From Janthinobacterium sp. ROICE36 (GTDB taxonomy: Bacteria > Pseudomonadota > Gammaproteobacteria > Burkholderiales > Burkholderiaceae_D): 64,000 bases of DNA. Below the pieces are notes generated by a model, which was not told the origin of the DNA, searched no databases, and saw nothing but the letters and a program-made list of their open reading frames with translations. How positions within the stretch are numbered: the first letter of the stretch is position 1; the number at the start of each line of letters is the position of its first letter. Both the position numbers and the translations under genes were made by a program. This document shows, piece by piece, positions 27,868 through 35,123 of this stretch. The stretch is taken from assembly GCF_002869965.1 (NCBI RefSeq), contig NZ_PEBS01000020.1, positions 23,401-87,400 on the forward strand, given 5' to 3'.

Positions 27868-30363
27868 TTACATCTTGTAGTTCAGCGAAACCAGCACGCT
27901 GCGCGGCGCACCGTAGCGCTCCAGCCCGCCCGACCAGGAATAGCCCAGGCCCTGGTAATAGCGGCGGTCCAGCACATTGTCGACACTCACGCGCAGCTGC
28001 AACTGCTCGCTCAGGCGGTAGCCGGCCGTCAGCCCGACGATGGCGTAGCCGCCCTGCTGCGTCAGAAAAGCCTGGTCGCGGCGGTAAATCTTGTCTTGCG
28101 CGTAGACGGACGCACCCAGATTCCACCGCGCCAGGCTGCCGCTCAGCTGCACAGTCGTGTACAGCTTGAACAATTGCTTCGGCTCGTCCGTGGCGATGCG
28201 CTGGCCGATGTTGGCGGCCACGCTATCGTTCGTGTACTTGGCCAGCACATAGGTGTAGCCGCCCGCGATCTGCCAGCCCGGCAGAGGCGAGCCCGACAAT
28301 TGCAGATCGACGCCTTCGCTTTGCACCTGCCCGGCAGCGCGGGCGCAGTAGATGGCGCCGCCTGTCGGGCAATTGACTTCATCGGCCATGGCGCGGTTGT
28401 TTTGTTTGATGCGGAACAAGGCGCCGCCGGCATTGAGCCGGCCGCCGAAATACTCGCCCTTCACGCCCACTTCCAGATTGGTGCCGTTCAAAGGCGGCAA
28501 GGTATTGCCGCGCACATCGAGCACGCTTTGCGGCTGGAAAATCTGCGTGCCGCTCGCATACAGGGAATGATGTTGATCCACATCATAAACAATGCCAGCA
28601 TACGGCGTAAACTTGGCGTTTTCCGTCAGGCTGCGGCGCCATGTGGGGCTAGTGGAATACCAGCCCGTGACATCCTGCGCATACCAGCCGAAGCGCCCGC
28701 CCAGCACCAGGCGCAGCGGATCGGCCAGGCTGAAGTTGCCGGCCACATACAGGCCCTTCTCGTCCGTCTTGCGGCCCCAGTTGTAGGGCTCGAACGGCGC
28801 GCCGCGCATAGGGTAGGCACGGGGATTCCACTGGCGGAGATCGAACACGCGCGTTTTCGCGCCTTCCCAGCTCTGGCCCGCGTCCGAATCGTCATGGCGG
28901 TAGCTGGCGCCGACGATGACGTCATGCTGGCGGCCGAACCAGGTGACGGGGCCGCTCAAGCGCCAGTCGGCCACCACTTGTCGCGTGTTGTACTTCCAGC
29001 CCGTTTCCGACTGTTCCAGCAAATACATTTCGCCATCGACACGGCTGTTGGTGGTATTGCGCGTCGAGGAAGAGGCATCGATGTGCGTGATGGCGAAGCG
29101 GCTGCGCCAGCCCTTGTCGAGGCGCGTTTCCAGGTCGGCGAAGACGACGTTGTTGTCGCGTTTCTGGAACGAATCGGCATTGTTCAGGAAGGTCGAGCGT
29201 GGCAAGTCCCTGTGGCGGCCATCGGGCAAGGTCGGCAAGCCGACGAACACGCCGTCGGTGCGGCTGTGCTGGCGCGAAAAGCCGATGCCGGCCGTGGTCG
29301 ATGGCGTCAGGTCCGCTTCCACGATCGCATATACGGTGCCGTTGGTATTGTTGACCACGTCGACAAAGCTGTCGCTGTCGCGCCAGCTGGCCGCTACCCT
29401 GCCGCGCAGGCTGCCCGAGTCATTCAGGGCATTGCTGGCGTCGACCGTCAATTGCCGTTCCTTCCAGCTGCCCAGGTGGGCAGACGCGTTCAGCAAGGGC
29501 GTGGCCGTGGGACGCTTGCGTATCATGTTGATGCTGCCCGACGGCGCGCCCGCCCCTTCCATCAAACCCGTGGCGCCACGCACCACTTCCACGCGGTCGT
29601 ACATCAGCATGTCGGCGGAGACGTTGCGTTCATTAAAACCCGTGACATCGAGCGGCAAGCCATCGACATTCACGTGGCTCAAGGCGAAACCGCGCGCAAA
29701 ATACGTGGTTTCCTGGTCGGACACGCCTTGCGTCTTGCCATACAGGCCGGGCGTGGCGCGCGCCACGTCCTGCAAGGTGGTCAAATCGAAATCTTCCATT
29801 TGCTGGCGCGAAATGACGCTGACCGTTTGCGGCGTGTGGCGCTGCGACAGGTTCAAGCCCGTGGCCGTCGACATATTCCTCGACGTGTATAAACCCGTGC
29901 CCTCCGTGGCGCGGTCCGCCTCGGCACTGACAATCACGGCGGGCATGCTGTCCAGGCCACCGTCGGCCGCGCTGACATGGCTTTTACGCAACAGGTAATT
30001 GCCATTGCCGTTTTCAAGCACTTCGAGCCCGCTGCCTTGCAGCAGTTTTTGCAGGCCGGCGGAGACGCCATGGCGGCCCTGCAATCCTGGCGTCGCCAGG
30101 CCGTCGAGCGCCTCGCCCTGCGTGGACAGGTTGACGCCGGCGGCGATGGCAAACGATGCCAGCGCGCCGCGCAGGCTGCCGGCAGCAATATTGTAGTCGC
30201 GCACATTGGCGGCCGGGCTGGACTCGGCGGCCAGCGCCGCCTGCGGCAAACTGGCGCTAGCCGCGCCCACGGCGAGGAGCAGGACCAGCGCGGCGCGCAC
30301 GGCGCCGGTGGTGGGATGGAGCGTCAGTCGTGCTGTTGTCAAGCTGCGGTACTGCAAAGCCAT
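27868..30363 (-). CDS. FecA/FpvA-type TonB-dependent siderophore receptor with STN domain
   Basis: The 831-residue receptor starts at ATG 30363 (MALQYRSLTTARLTLHP) with a long signal peptide cleaved near ALAAES. An STN signalling domain follows (about 55-125, YNIAAGSLRGALASFAIAAG to GNYLLRK), then a TonB-box candidate (PAVIVSAEA), a plug with LDTTLQDVARATPGLYGK-like sequence, and a barrel ending LVSLNYKM. The STN domain contacts FecR, so ligand binding can trigger transcription through the FecI sigma factor encoded upstream. A hydroxamate or citrate-type ferric siderophore is likely; the precise ligand is unknown. The last residue is Met after NYK rather than the usual Phe. Confidence 0.93.
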   Translation of the reverse strand: MALQYRSLTTARLTLHPTTGAVRAALVLLLAVGAASASLPQAALAAESSPAANVRDYNIAAGSLRGALASFAIAAGVNLSTQGEALDGLATPGLQGRHGVSAGLQKLLQGSGLEVLENGNGNYLLRKSHVSAADGGLDSMPAVIVSAEADRATEGTGLYTSRNMSTATGLNLSQRHTPQTVSVISRQQMEDFDLTTLQDVARATPGLYGKTQGVSDQETTYFARGFALSHVNVDGLPLDVTGFNERNVSADMLMYDRVEVVRGATGLMEGAGAPSGSINMIRKRPTATPLLNASAHLGSWKERQLTVDASNALNDSGSLRGRVAASWRDSDSFVDVVNNTNGTVYAIVEADLTPSTTAGIGFSRQHSRTDGVFVGLPTLPDGRHRDLPRSTFLNNADSFQKRDNNVVFADLETRLDKGWRSRFAITHIDASSSTRNTTNSRVDGEMYLLEQSETGWKYNTRQVVADWRLSGPVTWFGRQHDVIVGASYRHDDSDAGQSWEGAKTRVFDLRQWNPRAYPMRGAPFEPYNWGRKTDEKGLYVAGNFSLADPLRLVLGGRFGWYAQDVTGWYSTSPTWRRSLTENAKFTPYAGIVYDVDQHHSLYASGTQIFQPQSVLDVRGNTLPPLNGTNLEVGVKGEYFGGRLNAGGALFRIKQNNRAMADEVNCPTGGAIYCARAAGQVQSEGVDLQLSGSPLPGWQIAGGYTYVLAKYTNDSVAANIGQRIATDEPKQLFKLYTTVQLSGSLARWNLGASVYAQDKIYRRDQAFLTQQGGYAIVGLTAGYRLSEQLQLRVSVDNVLDRRYYQGLGYSWSGGLERYGAPRSVLVSLNYKM

Positions 30364-30461
30364 GTGGACCCTTTCGATGGTTCGGATTGTTCGTTCTCTA
30401 CCTTGTATGACGAAGCAATCTGAAAAAAGGGACAGGCAAGCTGAAAATTTCGCACATTGCG

Positions 30462-31439
30462 TCAAGCCGCCTCGACACTGATCCAATAGCGCGTGCGGCG
30501 CGCCAGCCGGATCGGCAAGGAGCGCTGCAGCAAGAGCAGTATGTTGTCCGGGTCGTTCAGCTGGAAAATGCCATCCACGGGCATGGCGGCCAGCGCCGGA
30601 GCGCAGCGCAGCACGCCGTAGCGATAGCGCGCCACCTGTTCGAGCACCTCGCCCAGCGGCATGCGCTCGGCGATCAGCACGCCCTGCAGCCAGCCGGCAG
30701 CGTGCGGCGCCAGCGGCGACAAGGGGGCAACGGCCACGTCATCGAAGCTGCCCTGCTGACCCGCTTCGACCCTGCGCAAGGCATCGGGCGCTTGCGCCGG
30801 CAGGATCTCGACGGCGCCCTCGCTGACAGCCACCTGCGTGCGCGGCGCCAGCACGCTGCCGCCCTGGCGCACGCTGAAGTGCGTGCCCAGCGCGCGCACG
30901 GCGCCATTGCTGCTGCGCACGATGAACGGTCGCGCCGGGATGGCGGCGTCATGCGCCGTGCCGACATGGATTTCCCCGGCATGCAGCACGATCTGCCGCG
31001 CCGCGTCGTCAAAGTGCACATCGATGGCCGTGTCCGTGTTGAGCACCAGTTGCGTGCCATCCGGTAATGTCATGTGGCGGATTTCGCCCCTCGCCGTGCG
31101 GATCGCAGCCTGCCACACTTGCCACGGTGCGAACTGGCTGGCCAGCCACAGCGCCGGCCCGGCCGCGATCAGCCCGGCCAGGCCGTAGAGCACGGCACGC
31201 CGCTGCGGCGACTGCGGCGCCGCGTCCGCCGTCTGGCGCAGCGCGGGCGGCACGCTGGCCAGGGTGCTGCACACCAGCTCGGCCCGCTTCCACGCCGTTT
31301 CGTGCGCGGGATCGCTGGCGCGCCAGGCCTGGAACGCTTGCTGCTCGACGGGATTCAAGGCGCCCCCGTGCAGGCGCACCAGCCATTGCGCTGCCGCCCG
31401 CGCGGCGCGCGGATCGATGGCAGTCGTGCTGGCGCTCAC
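30462..31439 (-). CDS. fecR: FecR-family anti-sigma regulator
   Basis: The 325-residue inner-membrane regulator has an N-terminal cytoplasmic domain (AQWLVRLHGGALNPVEQQAF, with the conserved A-x-x-W and F-x-x-W positions), a transmembrane helix near 95-112 (AVLYGLAGLIAAGPALWLA), and a periplasmic FecR domain with GEIRHMTLPDGTQLVLNTDT and an HFSVRQGG strand. It receives the signal from the receptor's STN domain and releases or activates the sigma factor. GTG 31439 overlaps the fecI stop as GTGA. The receptor gene follows 98 bp later on the same strand. Confidence 0.93.
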   Translation of the reverse strand: MSASTTAIDPRAARAAAQWLVRLHGGALNPVEQQAFQAWRASDPAHETAWKRAELVCSTLASVPPALRQTADAAPQSPQRRAVLYGLAGLIAAGPALWLASQFAPWQVWQAAIRTARGEIRHMTLPDGTQLVLNTDTAIDVHFDDAARQIVLHAGEIHVGTAHDAAIPARPFIVRSSNGAVRALGTHFSVRQGGSVLAPRTQVAVSEGAVEILPAQAPDALRRVEAGQQGSFDDVAVAPLSPLAPHAAGWLQGVLIAERMPLGEVLEQVARYRYGVLRCAPALAAMPVDGIFQLNDPDNILLLLQRSLPIRLARRTRYWISVEAA

Positions 31440-31942
31440 AGGATCAGCACGATGCAGCGTTCAAACGCCTGCACCATGTAGCGTTTGATGCTGCGTTCGC
31501 TCACCGCCAGGCGCCGGGCGATTTCCCCATAAGCAAGGCCGTCCACATGCGCCAGCAGGAAGGCGCTGCGCACCAGCGGCGGCAAGCCATCGAGCATGGC
31601 ATCGATGCGCTGCAAGGCTTCGCGCACCAGCAAACGCTCTTCCGGCGACGGCATCAGCAGATTGGGCTGCTGCGCCAGGGTTTCCAGCCAGGCCTGCTCC
31701 AGAGAAAGGCGCCGGTAATGGTCGATCAACAAGCGCTGCGCCACCGTCGTCAGATAGGCGCGCGGTTCATGCAGAGGCTGGCGGCCATCCTGGGGCGCCG
31801 TCAGCAGGCGCAGGAAAGTGTCGTGCGCCAGGTCGGCCGCATGGTCGGCGCACTGCAGCTTGGCGCGCAGCCAGCGCATCAGCCAGCCATGATGATTGCT
31901 GTAAATGACTGCGATGGTTTCGCCGGACTGCGCAATGTTCAC
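31436..31942 (-). CDS. fecI: FecI-type ECF sigma factor
   Basis: A 168-residue ECF sigma factor with region 2 (LRAKLQCADHAADLAHDTFL), the strand-opening block (EPRAYLTTVAQRLLIDHYRR) and region 4 (LPPLVRSAFLLAHVDGLAYG, then VSERSIKRYMVQAFERC). It directs RNA polymerase to the siderophore receptor gene after the FecR signal. GTG 31942 is preferred because GGAG lies seven bases upstream and the length matches the family; a TTG at 31963 in the same frame is the alternative. A Fur box starts 40 bp upstream, so iron starvation should switch it on. Confidence 0.93.
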   Translation of the reverse strand: MNIAQSGETIAVIYSNHHGWLMRWLRAKLQCADHAADLAHDTFLRLLTAPQDGRQPLHEPRAYLTTVAQRLLIDHYRRLSLEQAWLETLAQQPNLLMPSPEERLLVREALQRIDAMLDGLPPLVRSAFLLAHVDGLAYGEIARRLAVSERSIKRYMVQAFERCIVLIL

Positions 31943-31981
31943 TAGGGACTCCGATGCGCTCAAGGCAAGGCGCGGCTAATT

Positions 31982-32000
31982 GATAATAATTCTCATTATC
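31982..32000. promoter_or_regulatory. Fur box upstream of fecI
   Basis: GATAATAATTCTCATTATC matches the 19-bp Fur consensus (GATAATGATAATCATTATC) at 16 positions and lies 40-58 bp upstream of the fecI start, where a promoter would be. Fur with ferrous iron should repress the fecI-fecR-receptor operon. It also lies past the 3' end of the small membrane-protein gene that is read in the same direction. Confidence 0.9.
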
Positions 32001-32116
32001 ACAAACCATTGCCTCCGGCGTCAATGCCGGCGCCTGCCCATCCCTGGAAACTGTTGTTTCAGCGTGGCTGCTAGTGCTGTATATACTGTCGTCGTCGATC
32101 AGCTGGTCGCGGGCGA

Positions 32117-32293
32117 TTATGCCCGATGGCGTGTCTCTGGCCTTGCGGCCAGCACGAAGGGAATGGCAAACGGCCCCAGAAACACCACCAGGATGGCCCT
32201 GACAGCCGTTGTTTTCAAGGAGCGGCGTTTGGCAATGAAGAAGCAAGCGAAGGCCGACAGCGACCAGATCAAGGCAGGCAAGTATGCAGTCAT
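32117..32293 (-). CDS. 58-residue two-helix membrane protein
   Basis: A short minus-strand gene encodes MTAYLPALIWSLSAFACFFI, a basic loop (AKRRSLKTTAVR), a second helix (AILVVFLGPFAIPFVLA) and a charged tail ARPETRHRA. The first helix, positively charged turn and second helix form a hairpin in the inner membrane. GGAG stands six bases before ATG 32293 (an ATG at 32296 directly before it has spacing of only three). The product is not recognised; small proteins of this shape are common in the family. It lies between a strong hairpin and the Fur-controlled fecI promoter and appears to be its own unit. Confidence 0.65.
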   Translation of the reverse strand: MTAYLPALIWSLSAFACFFIAKRRSLKTTAVRAILVVFLGPFAIPFVLAARPETRHRA

Positions 32294-32351
32294 CATGAGC
32301 TCCGGATGCGCCTAACAAGACTAGGAAACCATGCTGACACGGAAATGTGGC

Positions 32352-32388
32352 CACTGCAATGGCAGATTGGGCATCTGCCATTGCAGTG
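32352..32388 (-). terminator. strong hairpin after pyruvate kinase
   Basis: CACTGCAATGGCAGAT pairs perfectly with ATCTGCCATTGCAGTG over 16 bp around a five-base loop. It lies 78 bp past the pyk stop on the minus strand, just ahead of the small membrane-protein gene. No T tract follows, so it may be a structured 3' end or a Rho-aided terminator. Confidence 0.6.
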
Positions 32389-32465
32389 CGTGGCCAAACG
32401 TCTGTCTTTCAGCCATTCTTCAGACTGCAGGCGACTGTCGGCCAGTGATGAGGCCAGTAATACGA

Positions 32466-33926
32466 TCAGTGCTGGCCGATCTTCATGATTTTCAGTGCGT
32501 TCGTGCCGCCCACCTTGCCCATCGGCTCGCCCCAGGTCAGCACGACGGTGTCGCCCTTGCTCACGACCTTATGTTCCAGCAGCAAATCTTCCGCCTGCTG
32601 CAAGACCTGGTCGCGGTCTGTGCCGGACGTCAATTCCAGGGTGCTGACGTTGCGGTACAGGGCCAGCTTGCGGCGCGTGCCCACGCTGGGGGTCAGCGCG
32701 ACGATGGGGATGTCGATGTTGCAGCGGCTCATCCACAGTGCCGTGGAACCCGATTCCGTCAGGGTGGCAATGGCTTTCACACGCAGGTGGTGGGCCGTAA
32801 ACAGGGCGCCGTAGGCGATCGACTGGTCGATGCGCGAGAACGTGGCGTTGAGGAAATCGGCGTCCAGCTTGCAGGTATCCCATTTTTCCGCATCCAGGCA
32901 GATGGCGGCCATGGCTTCCACCGTCTCGATCGGATAGCGGCCCGAGGCCGTTTCCGCCGACGTCATGACGGCATCCGTGCCATCAAGCACGGCATTGGCC
33001 ACGTCCGACACTTCCGCGCGCGTCGGCACGGCGTTGACGATCATCGATTCCATCATCTGCGTGGCCGTGATCGCCAGCTTGTTAGACGCACGCGCCATCT
33101 TGATCATGCGCTTTTGCAGGGCCGGCACGGCCGCATTGCCCACCTCGACGGCCAGGTCGCCGCGCGCCACCATGATGCCGTCGGACGCGTCGAGGATTTC
33201 CTGCAAGGCAGGAATGGCTTCCGCGCGTTCGATCTTGGCGATCATCATCGGCTTGTGGTCCCACGCTTCGCCGGCAATATTGGCCAGCTGGCGCGCCATC
33301 ACCATGTCGGTGGCGTTTTTCGGGAAGGACACGGCCACGTAATCGGCCTGGAAGCTCATCGCCGTTTTCACGTCTTCCATGTCTTTCGCCGTCAGGGCCG
33401 GGGCCGACAAGCCGCCGCCCTGGCGGTTGATGCCCTTGTTGTTCGACAATTCGCCGCCGATTTTCACGGTCGTGTGGATTTCACTGCCGATGACTTTATC
33501 CACCGTCAGGACGATGAGGCCGTCGTTGAGCAACAATACGTCGGCCGTGCGCAAGTCGCGCGGCAATTCCTTGTAGTCGAGGCCGCAGCGCTCCAGATTA
33601 CCCAGCTCGCCGTTTTCACCCCATTTCGCGTCAAGGATGAACTTCATGCCGTTTTCCAGGAAAATCTTGCCTTCTTCAAACTTGCCGACGCGAATCTTCG
33701 GACCTTGCAAGTCGGCCATGATGGCCACTTCGCGGCCGCACAGCGCTGCCGCTTCGCGCACCATGCGGGCGCGGTCGATATGGTCTTGCGCCTTGCCATG
33801 CGAAAAGTTCAGGCGCACGACGTCGACGCCGGCCTTGAACATGCGGACCAGGGTATCGATATCGTTCGAAGCGGGGCCGATGGTGGAAACGATCTTGGTG
33901 GCGCGTTGCTGTACTTGCATGGTCAT
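32466..33926 (-). CDS. pyk: pyruvate kinase
   Basis: The last step of glycolysis: phosphoenolpyruvate plus ADP gives pyruvate and ATP. The 486-residue protein has the N-terminal TKIVSTIGPAS and RLNFSHG motifs, the active-site lysine region MMIAKIERAEAI, the metal site in GIMVARGDLAVEVG, and KLAITATQMMESM. The C-terminal allosteric domain is present (ALWMSRCNIDIPIVALTPS). Length and motifs fit the PykA/PykF family of betaproteobacteria. It begins 87 bp after the GAPDH stop on the same strand, so glycolytic genes are grouped. Confidence 0.97.
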   Translation of the reverse strand: MTMQVQQRATKIVSTIGPASNDIDTLVRMFKAGVDVVRLNFSHGKAQDHIDRARMVREAAALCGREVAIMADLQGPKIRVGKFEEGKIFLENGMKFILDAKWGENGELGNLERCGLDYKELPRDLRTADVLLLNDGLIVLTVDKVIGSEIHTTVKIGGELSNNKGINRQGGGLSAPALTAKDMEDVKTAMSFQADYVAVSFPKNATDMVMARQLANIAGEAWDHKPMMIAKIERAEAIPALQEILDASDGIMVARGDLAVEVGNAAVPALQKRMIKMARASNKLAITATQMMESMIVNAVPTRAEVSDVANAVLDGTDAVMTSAETASGRYPIETVEAMAAICLDAEKWDTCKLDADFLNATFSRIDQSIAYGALFTAHHLRVKAIATLTESGSTALWMSRCNIDIPIVALTPSVGTRRKLALYRNVSTLELTSGTDRDQVLQQAEDLLLEHKVVSKGDTVVLTWGEPMGKVGGTNALKIMKIGQH

Positions 33927-34013
33927 GGTGTGCTGCTTTCTATAATAAATTGCTACAAGGGCCAGCCTTGTGGGCCGGCCGTCCTGGTGCGCTGGTTCAG
34001 CGGTACTACGTTC

Positions 34014-35024
34014 TTACTTGGCCGCCATCAGGGCAACCGTGGTGTCCAACATGCGGTTCGAGAAGCCCCACTCGTTGTCATACCACGACGACACTTTCAC
34101 GAGACGACCCGCGACCTTGGTCAGAGTCGAATCGAAGTTCGACGAGGCCGGGTTGTGGTTGAAGTCGATGGAAACGAGCAGTTCCGTCTGGTACGTCAAA
34201 ATGCCCTTCAGCGCGCCTTCAGAGGCTGCTTTCAGCAAGGCATTGACTTCCTCGACCGTGGTGTCGCGCTTGGCGATGAAGGACAGGTCCACCAGCGAAA
34301 CGTTAATCGTCGGCACGCGGATGGCAAAGCCGTCCAGCTTGCCATTCAGTTCAGGCAAGACCAGGCCGACAGCGGCCGCCGCCCCCGTCTTGGTGGGTAT
34401 CATCGAGTGCGTGGCCGAGCGGGCACGGCGCAAGTCTTCATGCATCACGTCGCTCAATACCTGGTCATTCGTGTAGGCGTGCACGGTGGTCATCAGGCCC
34501 GATTCGATGCCGATGGCGTCGTTGAGCGGTTTTACCAGTGGCGCCAGGCAATTCGTCGTACACGAAGCATTCGAGATAACCGTGTCCGAGGCTTTCAGCA
34601 CGTGCTGGTTGACGCCAAACACGATGGTGGCGTCCACATCCTTGCCCCCCGGCGCGGAAATGATGACTTTCTTTGCGCCCCCCTTCAAGTGGGCCGAGGC
34701 TTTTTCCTTGGTGGTGAAGAAACCCGTGCATTCGAGTACCACGTCCACGCCCAGTTCGCCCCAGGGTATCAGCGCCGGGTCGCGCTGCGCGAAGACGCGG
34801 ATGCGGTCGCCGTTGACGATCATATTGTCGCCGTCGATGGTAACGACGCCGGGAAACTTGCCGTGCACCGTGTCGTAGCGCGTCAAATGCGCGTTCGACT
34901 TGGCATCGCCCAGGTCGTTGATGGCGACGATCTCGATATCTTGCTGCTTGCCGCCTTCATAAAACGCGCGCAAGACATTGCGGCCGATGCGGCCATAGCC
35001 ATTGATGGCAACTTTGATGGTCAT
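34014..35024 (-). CDS. gap: glyceraldehyde-3-phosphate dehydrogenase, type I
   Basis: This enzyme oxidises glyceraldehyde-3-phosphate to 1,3-bisphosphoglycerate in glycolysis and runs backward in gluconeogenesis. At 336 residues it has the NAD fold [12 protein letters not shown], the aspartate in AINDLGD typical of NAD preference, the catalytic C155 in [13 protein letters not shown] and H182 in [10 protein letters not shown]-terminal [12 protein letters not shown] block completes the family signature. AAGGAG stands six bases before ATG 35024. A perfect palindromic repeat separates it from the PEP carboxylase gene upstream. Confidence 0.97.
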   Translation of the reverse strand: MTIKVAINGYGRIGRNVLRAFYEGGKQQDIEIVAINDLGDAKSNAHLTRYDTVHGKFPGVVTIDGDNMIVNGDRIRVFAQRDPALIPWGELGVDVVLECTGFFTTKEKASAHLKGGAKKVIISAPGGKDVDATIVFGVNQHVLKASDTVISNASCTTNCLAPLVKPLNDAIGIESGLMTTVHAYTNDQVLSDVMHEDLRRARSATHSMIPTKTGAAAAVGLVLPELNGKLDGFAIRVPTINVSLVDLSFIAKRDTTVEEVNALLKAASEGALKGILTYQTELLVSIDFNHNPASSNFDSTLTKVAGRLVKVSSWYDNEWGFSNRMLDTTVALMAAK

Positions 35025-35069
35025 GCTGTCTCCTTGTTGTTTTACTTAAAAGCAACCCAAGTGCAACAT

Positions 35070-35099
35070 CCGGGGTCAGACCTTAAGGTCTGACCCCGG
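35070..35099. repeat. palindromic GGGGTCAGAC repeat, copy 2 (perfect 30-bp palindrome)
   Basis: CCGGGGTCAGACCTT is followed directly by its reverse complement, giving a perfect 30-bp palindrome. Outer flanks extend the symmetry: AACCCAA on the left (35054-35060) and GTTGGGTT on the right (35109-35116). It lies 24 bp past the ppc stop, between ppc and gap, and shares core and flanks with the copy at 14491. Confidence 0.9.
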
Positions 35100-35123
35100 C
35101 ATTTGTCGTTGGGTTAAAAAGAA

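Noticed and set aside
32331..35093. 920-residue plus-strand open frame across pyk and gap
   Set aside because: It spans two well-defined metabolic genes on the other strand and is a codon-bias shadow.
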